Origin: Firmicutes bacterium UBA6806
GTDB taxonomy: Bacteria; Bacillota; Clostridia; Peptostreptococcales; Acidaminobacteraceae
DNA length: 31,472 nt
Assembly (NCBI GenBank): GCA_002452745.1
Contig: DKFC01000040.1
Location: 1 to 31,472, forward strand
Direction: 5' to 3'
Shown: positions 21,894-31,289 of the stretch, piece by piece
Position numbering within the stretch: the stretch's first letter is position 1
How the letters are laid out: each line of letters begins with the position of its first letter
Program-made: the position numbers and the translations under genes
Notes under the pieces: generated by a model
Database searches by the model: none
What the model was told of the DNA's origin: nothing
The model's input: only the letters and a program-made list of their open reading frames with translations

Positions 21894-21917
21894 AAAGCGT
21901 ACCATTTGGTACGCTTT
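21894..21917. terminator. Bidirectional terminator between rpsT and holA
   Basis: AAAGCGTACC and GGTACGCTTT form a perfect 10-bp stem with an ATTT loop. On the minus strand seven T follow; on the plus strand the tract is CGTCCTTTTTT. An AT-rich palindrome (AATATTTGATCAAATATT, 21873-21890) precedes it. Confidence 0.85.
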
Positions 21918-21974
21918 CGTCCTTTTTTGAACCGTTCTCTTCTTCAGTCAATCCATATTATTTGAACCAACTCT

Positions 21975-22012
21975 CAGTAAAAAATTGCCTCATAGCAGAT
22001 ATTTTATGAGGC
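21975..22012 (-). terminator. holA terminator
   Basis: GCCTCATA and TATGAGGC pair over 8 bp across a 10-base loop and are followed by TTTTTT on the minus strand, about 20 bases past the holA stop. Confidence 0.75.
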
Positions 22013-22031
22013 CCTCTATACATTCCATTGA

Positions 22032-23069
22032 TTATGCAACTCCATTTATTTCAAATAACGACTTCTCAATCAACAAGTGAGGTGATAACCCTGTAGACTT
22101 CATTTCAAGATCGGTTGCCTCTATAATATTGACAATTTTATGGAGGGCATCAAACGAATACTGATTTGCAAAGTGAACAGCCTTCTTTGCCACAAATGGA
22201 TGAATTCCCAGTTTCGTTGCAACGATGTTGCTCGTATACCCGCTTTTTACCAAGTACTTTGTCTTGAGAATATTTCTGAATTGTTGATTAATGAGGTAAA
22301 ACACCTTGATTTCTGGTTCTCCTCTGCCCAACAGCTCATTTAAAATCAATAAGCTCGTGTCAATATGACGTTCGCTGATGGCATCAATCATTTTAAAGAT
22401 GTTGTGTTCAATTGGAACTTCCAAGTACTGATTGATGACGCCTTCCTTGATTTCACCCTGCGTGTTGGCAAGTGATTTAATAACATTATCAACGTCGTAG
22501 AGATTCTTTTCCGATTCCTTGTCTAAATAATTGCTCATTTCTATAAAATAGTGAAGCGCATGATTTGAAATATCCTTTTCGTACTCTCTAAATTTCTTGC
22601 CCACCCACTTGACATACTCAGAGTGTGTGAGCTTGTCGACCGAAACCACCGTTCCGTTTTTCTCCATGAGTTTATACAGTTTTTTCCGTTTATCGGTTTC
22701 ACGTTCCACGATAATGAGGATTGACTCTGGTGAAATTCCCTCCAAGAGTGATATCAGCTTCTTTTCAGCCTCATCTTTAACAGCCTTAAAAAGTCCCACG
22801 TTATTAATCAGGACGATTCTTCTAGCATCGAAAAACGGCAGGGTTTCAAGGACACTTCCCATTTGATCGACATCAATGTTTCCCTCAATCGTTGTAAAAT
22901 TTAAATCTCTATAGGCAGGGTTTAAAAATGCCTCTTCAATCATCTTCACCGTATTGTCTATAAGATACTGCTCCCTTCCGGTTATCAAGTTGATTGAATT
23001 CAGTGTACCACCCTTTAATTGCTTGTAATAAGTCATAAAATCTATCATCTGTCTATCTATCTGCGCCAT
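22032..23069 (-). CDS. holA: DNA polymerase III subunit delta (HolA)
   Basis: I start at ATG 23069 (MAQIDRQMIDF), eleven bases after AAGGAG; an in-frame ATG at 23093 would place that site inside the gene. The 345-residue protein fits the HolA family: an N-terminal clamp-loader domain with INLITGREQYLID near residue 27, FFDARRIVLINNVGLF, and the C-terminal helical collar (VFYLINQQFRNILKTKYL). It opens the sliding clamp during loading. The gene precedes rpsT in a convergent arrangement that is conserved in Firmicutes, with comEC upstream. Confidence 0.9.
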   Translation of the reverse strand: MAQIDRQMIDFMTYYKQLKGGTLNSINLITGREQYLIDNTVKMIEEAFLNPAYRDLNFTTIEGNIDVDQMGSVLETLPFFDARRIVLINNVGLFKAVKDEAEKKLISLLEGISPESILIIVERETDKRKKLYKLMEKNGTVVSVDKLTHSEYVKWVGKKFREYEKDISNHALHYFIEMSNYLDKESEKNLYDVDNVIKSLANTQGEIKEGVINQYLEVPIEHNIFKMIDAISERHIDTSLLILNELLGRGEPEIKVFYLINQQFRNILKTKYLVKSGYTSNIVATKLGIHPFVAKKAVHFANQYSFDALHKIVNIIEATDLEMKSTGLSPHLLIEKSLFEINGVA

Positions 23070-23134
23070 TTCGACGCAAGCTCCTTTTTTCATTCTTATA
23101 AAAGGATATCAGTAAAACGGGAAAAAATAAAGTT

Positions 23135-25228
23135 CTATTCGAAAAAACATTTTATATCTCTGCCCTCTAAAATAATTTCGCCCTTTAGATAAGTGGTCAG
23201 ACAATTAGCACCGGCTCTAACAACACTCTCTATAACTGGTTCATCTGGAAGGCCATATTTATCACCGTGGGAAATAATGGCGTTTTTAAAATGACCTCTT
23301 GTATAGAAAGTCTCATTAGCCCCTGTATCAGAACCATGATGCGCTACTTTTACGAAGTCATAAGCGTCACGCCTCAATGGAATTTCATCAAAATAAGAAC
23401 CGCTTAAATCGCCTAAAAAATAACCTGACAAATCTCTCGACTGGTACTCCACAACAATGGCGTTATCGTTGGTATCGTTTGATTTAAATGGCAGCAAAGT
23501 CAAGGTCCAATCCTCATTTGAAAGTTGCATTTGCTTTTCAACGATGATTATTTGAATGTCTTCACCGCATATTTTCTTCACTTTTTCATAGGTTTCAAGA
23601 TTGCAGTAGACACTATTGACCTTCATGTTTTCAAGCAGTGATTCCAGACCGCCAATATGATCTGCATGGGCGTGGGACAGAATAACCGCAGAGACGAATC
23701 GCACGTCATTTCGGTAGAGCAAGTCAGCAATATCAGTCTTGCCATCACCTGTATCAATCAGAACCGTCTCCATCCCCTCTTTTATCCATGCGGCATCACC
23801 ATGTCCAACATCTACAAAATGGACTTGTGCATCTTTTCCATGAATATTTAAAACAACCATGATTGCCAACATGGAGAGTACAAGTCCTCGCTTCACTTCC
23901 CTTCTTTTAAAATTGAAACAATCCACAATAATTAGCAGCACGAAGAGCAGGATAAACACAGGCCATTGTCTCTGTGCCAGAACATTGCCCTGAAATTGCC
24001 CTATTGGCAGGTGCACTGCCATCCATTCAACTGCGGAGATATAACCCCCAATAAACGGAATAGGCACAATCAAATACAGTAAGAGCAAAGGGAATAGCAG
24101 TGAAATCATCGGAACGAGAATTAAATTTGGCAAAAATGAAATGAGATTGACCTGACCAAAGTAATAAGCCTGAACAGGCAGCAGAACAAGCTGAATTACA
24201 AGGGCAAATCGCACAGCTTCCATAGCACCACTTATTTTATTCAATAATAAATGCAGTATTTTAGAGGTACATTTGAAAGATGGGGCATACGTTCCCTTCT
24301 TATAAAAATAAGCAACTGCCAAATAACTCATAAATGAAAGATGATAAGATACTGATAAAATTGCGTAGGGAAACAAAAGAAGCAGAACCAGATTTACCAC
24401 TGCAACTGACGAAATTAAATCAACTTTACGCCCCATAAAATGTGCCACTTCCACGTAGAGTATTAAAAAAAGAGCCCTTCCAGCACTATATGGGAGTCCT
24501 AAAATCAACCAGTAACCTGATAATATCCCAATTGTCATCACAGCTTTGGGCAGTCTCGGTATTTTGAGCAACCGCTTAAGCATCAGATAGAGCAGTCCAA
24601 AATGAAGCCCCGATATTGCAAAGACATGGGAAATTCCCATCTCTTTATAGCGGTCACGTAGCAACATCTCATCGCTTTCTCCAAGTACTAGCGCTTTAAA
24701 ATATGGACGAACGCGCTCGTCACTTACCCTCTTCTCCAAACGGTATTTGAAGAGCATGCAAAGAGACTCTAGAGACTTAGATGCCTCGGGGATTGGTTCA
24801 ATCTCGTTTACCTTGTATTTTTGATAGATGCCATTTGAAAAGAGATAGCGATCATAGTCGAAACCATAGAAGTTATGCGTTCCCCTGTACTGGCGCTCGT
24901 TTTTATTTACCTTTACCAGATAGCTTGTAAATCCACTGTCGAGCCAGTCACTCAATTGCTCTGTATCCTCTACAAACAAAAGCAGTTTCATGGGATATCC
25001 ATCTACCTTAATCACCATCTGTCCCTTGTTTAAATCTACCTCTACGACCCGTCCTTCAATTGCCTCAAATTGTTTTTCAAGTGTGATGCTGGTGGGATGC
25101 GCCTCTCGGTAAGTGAGCACCGTTTCCGTGTAAACTTGCTGAATATGTAAAAAGACGAGAAGAGTTGATAATAGGCTCAAAAGCACCACTCCACGCGTCT
25201 TTGAAAATACAGTTCTAAAATGAATCAT
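23135..25228 (-). CDS. comEC: ComEC/Rec2 DNA-uptake channel protein
   Basis: I start at ATG 25228 (MIHFRTVFSK), five bases after GGAGGTGG. The 697-residue membrane protein has an N-terminal transmembrane helix and OB-like region, the Competence domain (ALVLGESDEM, GISHVFAISGLHFGLLY) with about eight hydrophobic helices, and a C-terminal metallo-beta-lactamase-like domain with FVDVGHGDAAW, IDTGDG and SHAHADHIGG. It forms the channel that takes up single-stranded DNA; the C-terminal domain may degrade the second strand. No other competence gene is in the window. Its place before holA is the usual order. Confidence 0.93.
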   Translation of the reverse strand: MIHFRTVFSKTRGVVLLSLLSTLLVFLHIQQVYTETVLTYREAHPTSITLEKQFEAIEGRVVEVDLNKGQMVIKVDGYPMKLLLFVEDTEQLSDWLDSGFTSYLVKVNKNERQYRGTHNFYGFDYDRYLFSNGIYQKYKVNEIEPIPEASKSLESLCMLFKYRLEKRVSDERVRPYFKALVLGESDEMLLRDRYKEMGISHVFAISGLHFGLLYLMLKRLLKIPRLPKAVMTIGILSGYWLILGLPYSAGRALFLILYVEVAHFMGRKVDLISSVAVVNLVLLLLFPYAILSVSYHLSFMSYLAVAYFYKKGTYAPSFKCTSKILHLLLNKISGAMEAVRFALVIQLVLLPVQAYYFGQVNLISFLPNLILVPMISLLFPLLLLYLIVPIPFIGGYISAVEWMAVHLPIGQFQGNVLAQRQWPVFILLFVLLIIVDCFNFKRREVKRGLVLSMLAIMVVLNIHGKDAQVHFVDVGHGDAAWIKEGMETVLIDTGDGKTDIADLLYRNDVRFVSAVILSHAHADHIGGLESLLENMKVNSVYCNLETYEKVKKICGEDIQIIIVEKQMQLSNEDWTLTLLPFKSNDTNDNAIVVEYQSRDLSGYFLGDLSGSYFDEIPLRRDAYDFVKVAHHGSDTGANETFYTRGHFKNAIISHGDKYGLPDEPVIESVVRAGANCLTTYLKGEIILEGRDIKCFFE

Positions 25229-25294
25229 TTGCCACCTCCATGCCCGTTCTCTCTCAATCATATCACAGGCTTTACAAAATGGCAATATTTGGAA

Positions 25295-26704
25295 TTAATA
25301 AGTGTTGCCTAGTTTATAGGTTACGACAACATTGAGCTTATCCTCGTTGGGATCTTGTGAAATAATCATGAGTTTATCACCATTTGGAGATATGGAAGAG
25401 GTAACATACTCCCCCTCAAACTCGTAGATTTTGGACTTGCCCTCACGATCCAGTTTATAAAAGGTATTTGAATAGCAAATAATATAATCGTCATGATTTT
25501 TGACGTAGACATCATCATCAGAAATCGCCATTAAATCCGCATATCGCTGAACACTTTGAGTGGTTAAGTTTAAAACTGTCAATTGATGATTTTCTTCAGG
25601 CAAGAGAAGTAATTCACCACTGACATCATACTCGCAATCTGAATTTATAGAAGTTCCTTTAAAGGTGCTGATTTTGTTTTTTTCATCTGTGTCTGGATTA
25701 TAGAGCACTATTTCATCTATTATAAAGCGGCCTTCGTCATAGACACCTGTAAAATAGAACAGTCGATTCTCGTCGATTGGCTTGTACAGGTGAAAATATG
25801 TCTCTGTATCTGCTGCTGTCAAATATTCTATATTGGCTTTATCCAAAGAAATGACACCAATCCGCTTACCAGATACATGGTTTTCCATACTTCCAGCATA
25901 TAGATAGTAGACATAGTTGCCATTCTTAGAAAAAATCGGGTTAATCCCTTCAATCATATCCACATATTGTTTTCCACTATCAGATCCAAAGCAGTTAAAA
26001 GCTCCCTGCACAGATTCCAGTATATACCCGCCGCTGGCAGACAGACTCACGGAATTGTAAAAAGAACTATCTTCAATCACATGGCTGATAATTTTTTTCT
26101 TATGTGTTTCAAAATCATATGTGACCATTTTGGAAGTGCTGTCTTCAAGATAGAGCATTTTTTTGGCATTTTCAGAAATGAGTACATAGGGCTCATCAGA
26201 TTCATTCACACGCATATGCTCCGTTATTTTTTTATAGTTTCCCTTTTCATCAAATGAGTAAATTCCCCTTATTGATGCATCCCTTATATAGAACACAGAC
26301 ATCGCCTCGTTTTTATACAAAAGGCGTCTATCAGAAACCGTCGTCTCTCCAAGCATCAAAGGTCCCAGTTCATCCATTTCATCCGAAATTGAATTGACGC
26401 TGAGTTCATTTAAATCCAATTCATAGAGGGATTCTGCCGCACCATCTTTATGTCCCATGAAAGTCAGTAGTTGATTATCTGTCCACTTGATCTGAGTAAA
26501 AGTCTGTGTAAAGCCGTCTAGGATAATTTCAGATTTCTCCCTGTAAACATCCCCTGCCTCAAAGGGCTTTTCGATTTGCGCCACTTCACTTGACTGTACT
26601 TTGGGTCTTAATATGATGACTGCTGCAATGACTAAAATAACAGCTGCCGCAAGCGGAAGCCACTTTTCATACGGTTTTTTTTCCTTTTTAATGACTATTT
26701 TCAT
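25295..26704 (-). CDS. Membrane-anchored propeller-like protein of unknown function
   Basis: I start at ATG 26704 (MKIVIKKEKK), which overlaps the methyltransferase stop (ATGA) and follows GGGAGG. The 469-residue protein has one transmembrane helix at about 17-36 (AAAVILVIAAVIIL) and a large outer region of repeated four-strand units with patterns such as S-x-S-x-x-G-x-Y, SPNGDKLMIIS and ISENAKKMLYLED. This looks like a TolB- or WD40-type beta propeller. I do not recognise a named family. It might sense or bind a ligand at the cell surface. It is very likely cotranscribed with the upstream methyltransferase. Confidence 0.7.
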   Translation of the reverse strand: MKIVIKKEKKPYEKWLPLAAAVILVIAAVIILRPKVQSSEVAQIEKPFEAGDVYREKSEIILDGFTQTFTQIKWTDNQLLTFMGHKDGAAESLYELDLNELSVNSISDEMDELGPLMLGETTVSDRRLLYKNEAMSVFYIRDASIRGIYSFDEKGNYKKITEHMRVNESDEPYVLISENAKKMLYLEDSTSKMVTYDFETHKKKIISHVIEDSSFYNSVSLSASGGYILESVQGAFNCFGSDSGKQYVDMIEGINPIFSKNGNYVYYLYAGSMENHVSGKRIGVISLDKANIEYLTAADTETYFHLYKPIDENRLFYFTGVYDEGRFIIDEIVLYNPDTDEKNKISTFKGTSINSDCEYDVSGELLLLPEENHQLTVLNLTTQSVQRYADLMAISDDDVYVKNHDDYIICYSNTFYKLDREGKSKIYEFEGEYVTSSISPNGDKLMIISQDPNEDKLNVVVTYKLGNTY

Positions 26705-28524
26705 GTATGCATCCTCCCAAACGCCCTTAACCACTTTATTTCTTCATCTGTCAGCTCAAAAAACTCATAAAGGAATTCGTTGATCGCTTCTATTGACTGC
26801 CCTTCCAACATTTTCAATTTATTCAGAACAGAATCTGAAACAGGTATTCCCTTTAGTGGTGTTGCATATAATTCAAATGCCTTGCCCTTCCGCTTTCCCC
26901 TAAAAGCCAAATAGAGCAAAACCATATCAGAGTTCAAATAAGCTGCCAATGCCTTCAAAGTCTTTTCGCTCTCATTAGCATCCGCCTCTACACAGCTGAG
27001 AAGTTCATCCCTCAACGTGATGAAATAAACATCCGCCGAAGCGTAAAAAGGCTCTTTTACATAGGCAAAGTAATTGCGCTTAGCCCTCTGTGGCGCCACA
27101 ATTTTGGGTTTTAAAAAAAGCTGCCCATCTCTTGGCCACGTAAGCTCGTACCAAGCTCTAGTGCCCTTTACGACTTCTCGTCTCTTAGACAGTTTATCAT
27201 AAAATGGAGAAAGTATGGCGCTGATATCTTGAATTTCCTCATTTCCAAGGCTTTCTCGTCTTGCATCCAATAGACAAAATTCATTTTGAGGGTCGTAGTT
27301 CATTTGTTTGATGGCACTGTTTTTATAAAAGGGCCTGAGAAGTTTGCCAAGGCTCTTTGGAAGGCCTTGAATTTCATCTGTCCTATACACAAAAACCGGC
27401 ATTTTGTCATCTCTATCTGCTCCTGTGACAATGCCCTGACTTACTTTGCAAATTGCATCCAACTGTTCCGTGCAGCACATTTCAAGTTTTGTCAACATTT
27501 GCATGGCCAATTGATCCCCTACAATGCTTATATTTCCAGTCTTTTCAAACAACATTGTATACTCGAGATCAAAAAAATCAGTCGGAAGTGATTCGTAGAT
27601 ACGTACGGTTTTAGGTCGTTCTTTACTGAGTGTGTAGATACAGGCATGCAGTTTTTTGTTGAACACTTGACGTTCGCTATAATCCAAAAGACTCCCCATA
27701 AAAAATTGAGTTTGAATAAAAGCCCTCAACTGCTGAGCACCATCTGCTGTGAAAAAATAATTTGAAGTCAAAAAACACAAGACGCCATCTTCTTTAAGAA
27801 AGTCATAGGCCTTATAAATAAAAAAGTAGAAGTAGTCCATTTTACCTTCATAATGCTGTTTTCCCCATTCACTTGCCCTTATCTCTGCAAAAACCGCTCG
27901 ATGGCCCTTTTCTCCTATGTAAGGGGGATTTCCAATAATAAGATCTACCTTGATGATATCATCACTGAGAAGGCTGTTTCTGAGCCGAATATTTGATAAG
28001 TTAGCCGTATTTGTGATTTTGTACTGCGAAATAAAAGCCAATGCCGCCTCTTCAAAGAGAGAAATGGCAACTGGATTAACATCAAAAGCATAAACCCTGT
28101 GCTCAAAAAAAGATTGCAACCGCTTTCCAATTTCATCAGAGTCCATGCCACAGCACTTCATGAGCATGCTCAACAACTCTGCATAAGCGAAAATGAGATT
28201 TCCCGTTCCACAGGCCATATCCATAAGCGATAACGCTTCGAGACGGTCAAGGAATTCCATGAGAGTCTGTTTGCCAGTCTCTTTAGGTGGTTCAGTCAGT
28301 CCTTCAATCTCAAAATCACTTTTTATATATTGATTTAAGAGCAACTCCCACTCATAATTGAGCATGTCCTTTTTTTTAAAATATGTCACCAGCAACATAT
28401 AAACCATGTTGCGACTGACTTTATCAGGGGTATAGACTGTTCCCGCAGCATTTTCGTCAGATATAGCCAAAACATGCGCCTCATCTTCAATGAGGGATTT
28501 TAATGTTTGATAGTTTGATTTCAT
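26701..28524 (-). CDS. Orphan N6-adenine DNA methyltransferase, CamA/type IIG-like
   Basis: The 607-residue protein has YTPDKVS near residue 31, the AdoMet motif MDMACGTGN at 101-109, catalytic NPPYIGEK at 199-206, and a C-terminal target-recognition region with SQGIVTGAD, RREVVKG-x-RAWYEL, and YLNSDMVLLYLAFRGKRKG. This order is that of Eco57I/TaqI-type gamma-class methylases. No PD-(D/E)XK nuclease part precedes the methylase and no restriction gene is adjacent, so it appears solitary. The layout resembles CamA, the conserved orphan methylase of C. difficile that controls sporulation genes; that likeness is from memory and not tested. It overlaps the propeller-like gene by 4 bases. Confidence 0.9.
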   Translation of the reverse strand: MKSNYQTLKSLIEDEAHVLAISDENAAGTVYTPDKVSRNMVYMLLVTYFKKKDMLNYEWELLLNQYIKSDFEIEGLTEPPKETGKQTLMEFLDRLEALSLMDMACGTGNLIFAYAELLSMLMKCCGMDSDEIGKRLQSFFEHRVYAFDVNPVAISLFEEAALAFISQYKITNTANLSNIRLRNSLLSDDIIKVDLIIGNPPYIGEKGHRAVFAEIRASEWGKQHYEGKMDYFYFFIYKAYDFLKEDGVLCFLTSNYFFTADGAQQLRAFIQTQFFMGSLLDYSERQVFNKKLHACIYTLSKERPKTVRIYESLPTDFFDLEYTMLFEKTGNISIVGDQLAMQMLTKLEMCCTEQLDAICKVSQGIVTGADRDDKMPVFVYRTDEIQGLPKSLGKLLRPFYKNSAIKQMNYDPQNEFCLLDARRESLGNEEIQDISAILSPFYDKLSKRREVVKGTRAWYELTWPRDGQLFLKPKIVAPQRAKRNYFAYVKEPFYASADVYFITLRDELLSCVEADANESEKTLKALAAYLNSDMVLLYLAFRGKRKGKAFELYATPLKGIPVSDSVLNKLKMLEGQSIEAINEFLYEFFELTDEEIKWLRAFGRMHT

Positions 28525-28539
28525 TATGACTCCATTGAG

Positions 28540-28571
28540 AAAAGGCCATTGATATCAAGATACCAATGACC
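28540..28571 (-). terminator. Possible terminator between the 135-aa gene and the methyltransferase
   Basis: A 12-bp stem (with two wobbles) and a 4-base loop (28544-28571) is followed by TTTTC on the minus strand; on the plus strand the T tract is longer but separated. It would give the methyltransferase unit its own transcript. Confidence 0.55.
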
Positions 28572-28578
28572 TAAGTTT

Positions 28579-28986
28579 TTAATATTTTTTTCTTCTATAT
28601 TTACCGTATCCAATTTTTTCGACCCCATCCATAGACATAATGATCTCGTCTACCAATAGGTCAAAATCTCGTATGGTAATGTCAATCCCCTTTTTCTTTA
28701 AAAATTTCATAATGGTTATCAATCTAATGTGATACGAAGATGGATTCTTAAAATAGGGGTGTTTTTCAATCACACTTTTTACAGATTCTTTGTCAACACT
28801 ATCCAGCTCTCTCTTGGCCTCAAAATCAATTTGCGTCTCAACTTCGTCTAGGTATTTTTGAAGCTCCAAAGCGGGATTATCGTGTTTTTCCAACAACTCC
28901 TTAATATCCTTTAAAACGTCATTCATCTCTAACTTTTTACTGGGGGGATACTCCTGGGCGGGAAGATCTGATGAAGCATTTAACAT
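28579..28986 (-). CDS. Conserved-looking protein of unknown function (135 aa)
   Basis: No family recognised. The N-terminal third is acidic and predicted helical (LEMNDVLKDIKELLEKHDNPALELQKYLDEVE); the C-terminal half has YHIRLITIMKFLKKKGID and a basic tail (GYGKYRRKKY). ATG 28986 has GGAG 14 bases upstream, which is long, so the start is uncertain. Its coding frame is clear from length and from the lack of a better frame on either strand. It is separated from both neighbours by intergenic stretches. Confidence 0.6.
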   Translation of the reverse strand: MLNASSDLPAQEYPPSKKLEMNDVLKDIKELLEKHDNPALELQKYLDEVETQIDFEAKRELDSVDKESVKSVIEKHPYFKNPSSYHIRLITIMKFLKKKGIDITIRDFDLLVDEIIMSMDGVEKIGYGKYRRKKY

Positions 28987-29075
28987 AGTCTTTCAACTAC
29001 TCCTTTCAATTTTCATTTAAATATTATGGTATTATATTGATTTTACTATTTATGATCGGTATTTGTCAAACAAAA

Positions 29076-29957
29076 CTAGAGTAATTCATCTATTGTTAAC
29101 ATATGTCTCTTGACAAAGACCACATTTTCGGCATCAATTTCGCTTAAAATTTCAACGAGTTTGGACAGCATTTCTTCTGTTAGACAGAGCACAGAAAAAG
29201 TCTTTGTCTCTATCTCAATCTCAGCTAAAATCCCCTCTTCATTGATTAATTTGTAAATTCTATCGTCATCTTCATCCGCTTGTAACGAGTAAGGCATTTT
29301 CAGCAAGAGATCAATCAATTCATCGTAACTACACTTATAGGCAAAAATCGATTCGTAAACAGCATAATTTTCTTCCAGAGCATTTTCTTCGAGAGTCTCT
29401 GTGATAATTGCTGATAAATTGTAAAACATCCTGCTTTCCCTTTTGATAAATGCGTCCAGTTTGATGAGCGCCTGATCTGAGCATGTCTTGTTATACAGTT
29501 CAAAGATTGCCTTACGAATGCTCTCCTCAAATGACTCATCCATTTCAATGACATCTCCTATCAAAAAGAGTTTTTCTTCCATTTGAAGAACTCTGGCATT
29601 TAATAGCCCTGACGCATAACTGAGATCATGCCCCGCCGCAAGGGTATCCCCTGTGAAAATATCTCGGAGGTACAAGGTTTCATTCTCTTCAGTGACTTTG
29701 AACACGCTCCTATAGGACTTGCTCAACAACTCGCCTATACCGCTTGCCTGTTCTTGCGCATAGAGCTCTGCAATGGTCTGACCCCTTTCAATAATGTCAA
29801 AATTAAAAATAAACCACTCTGTAAATCCGAGAAGATCATGCTTTGCCCCATCCGAAACAAAAACCTCTTCAGCAGCCTTGTATGCCGATTTGAATGATTC
29901 CGACACTGCATATTCAATGAGCGCCTCGTACTGCGCCTCAATATTTTGGTACTCCAT
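29076..29957 (-). CDS. Protein of unknown function (293 aa)
   Basis: I start at ATG 29957 (MEYQNIEAQYEALI), behind AGGAGGTC, rather than the upstream ATG at 29984. The acidic, mainly helical protein has a segment FTEWFIFNFDIIERGQTIAELY near 45-66, then RSVFKVTEE and LYLRDIFTGDTLAAG. This pattern I associate weakly with uncharacterised Firmicutes proteins, some of which carry SEC-C zinc motifs, but no SEC-C cysteines are present here. There is no signal peptide or membrane segment. It is divergent from the alaX gene. The function is unknown. Confidence 0.6.
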   Translation of the reverse strand: MEYQNIEAQYEALIEYAVSESFKSAYKAAEEVFVSDGAKHDLLGFTEWFIFNFDIIERGQTIAELYAQEQASGIGELLSKSYRSVFKVTEENETLYLRDIFTGDTLAAGHDLSYASGLLNARVLQMEEKLFLIGDVIEMDESFEESIRKAIFELYNKTCSDQALIKLDAFIKRESRMFYNLSAIITETLEENALEENYAVYESIFAYKCSYDELIDLLLKMPYSLQADEDDDRIYKLINEEGILAEIEIETKTFSVLCLTEEMLSKLVEILSEIDAENVVFVKRHMLTIDELL

Positions 29958-30047
29958 ATTTGACCTCCTCTTTCTTCCTGTCAAATAATATTATATACTA
30001 TAAAGGGTTTTAAATTCTAACCTTTTAGCAATAAATGGAGGTAATTC

Positions 30048-31289
30048 ATGAAAAAATATTTGGAAGATTCCTACTGCCTTAACTTTGAGTCGATACTTCA
30101 AGCGGTCAACTCATATGACGATACACTGGCATCCATACAGCTTGCCACAACTTATTTTTACCCTGAAGGAGGCGGTCAACCGGGAGATCGTGGTACAATT
30201 GATGGCATCGACATTTTAGATGTGCAAATTTCTGATACAAAACCACCTATTATCCATCATTTGATTTCATTCGCCGATCAGGATAAAGCTATTGAACTTT
30301 TAAATAAACCTGTGAACTGCAAAGTGGATCAGAAGCGTCGCCTGGCACTCATGCAACAACACAGTGGACAGCACCTTCTCTCTGCGGCGGCTGAAAAGCT
30401 CTACAATGCCAATACCATAGGCTTTCACATGGGTGCTGACTACGTGACCATTGACCTTGACCAAAGATTGACTGCCAAACAAGTGGAGGCCATGGAAACA
30501 CTCGCAAATGAAAAGATATATGAAAATCTTGAAATCATAGCGCATTACCCTTCATCAGAAACATTGAGTCAAATGCCGCTTCGAAAACAACCGAAAGTTA
30601 CAGAAAATATTCGCGTTATTGAAATCAGTACATTTGATTTTTCTCCTTGTGGGGGAACGCACCTCAAGACAACAGCGGAAATTGGCATCATCAAAGTCAA
30701 AAAAATAGAAAACTACAAACAGGGGATTCGCATTGAATTCGGATGCGGTCTATTCGCCCTCAACATGATGCGATACAGAAACGGCATCATTAACGATTTA
30801 ACTGCCATTTTGTCTGTCCCAGACGTTGAAATTGTGGCGTTTATAAAGCAAACACTTGAGGGCATTAAACAAGATAAAAGAGTAATTTCTTCACTGACCC
30901 ATCAGCTCCTTGAAAGAGAAGTTAAAGAGATTATGCTCGACACTGAAGAGACCGAAGGCATCAAAGTAATCCGTTTAGACGAGGAAAATGTCTCCATGAA
31001 CGATTTGAGAACTAAAGTACAGATAATTTGTCAATCACCAGATTTTGTTGTCCTTGCCAGAAGCGTTGAAGGTGATAAATGTCATGTCGTTTTGGCTAAA
31101 TCAAAAGAGGCGTCTGAAGAACTAGCTGCTGTCAAAATGAACGATCTCTTCAAAACCTATGGCGCTGAAATTGGCTTAAAGGGCGGCGGAAATCCCAACA
31201 TGGCTCAAGGCGGAACTGCCAGTGACCAAGACACAGATGGTTTTTTTGATAAACTAGAAGAAGCTGTAAATGCAATTCTTGCAGGCTAA
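30048..31289 (+). CDS. AlaX-type alanyl-tRNA editing protein with DHHA1 domain
   Basis: The 413-residue protein matches the editing part of alanyl-tRNA synthetase: TYFYPEGGGQPGDRGT near residue 35, the zinc-binding HSGQH (H105, H109) and CGGTH (C201, H205), a coiled-coil linker near 270-300, and a C-terminal DHHA1 domain ending with GLKGGGNPNMAQGG. This is the long form (AlaX-L). It hydrolyses Ser-tRNA(Ala) or Gly-tRNA(Ala) formed by error, protecting the proteome. ATG 30048 follows ATGGAGG. The 183 bases after its stop show no gene and no clear terminator. Confidence 0.93.
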   Translation: MKKYLEDSYCLNFESILQAVNSYDDTLASIQLATTYFYPEGGGQPGDRGTIDGIDILDVQISDTKPPIIHHLISFADQDKAIELLNKPVNCKVDQKRRLALMQQHSGQHLLSAAAEKLYNANTIGFHMGADYVTIDLDQRLTAKQVEAMETLANEKIYENLEIIAHYPSSETLSQMPLRKQPKVTENIRVIEISTFDFSPCGGTHLKTTAEIGIIKVKKIENYKQGIRIEFGCGLFALNMMRYRNGIINDLTAILSVPDVEIVAFIKQTLEGIKQDKRVISSLTHQLLEREVKEIMLDTEETEGIKVIRLDEENVSMNDLRTKVQIICQSPDFVVLARSVEGDKCHVVLAKSKEASEELAAVKMNDLFKTYGAEIGLKGGGNPNMAQGGTASDQDTDGFFDKLEEAVNAILAG

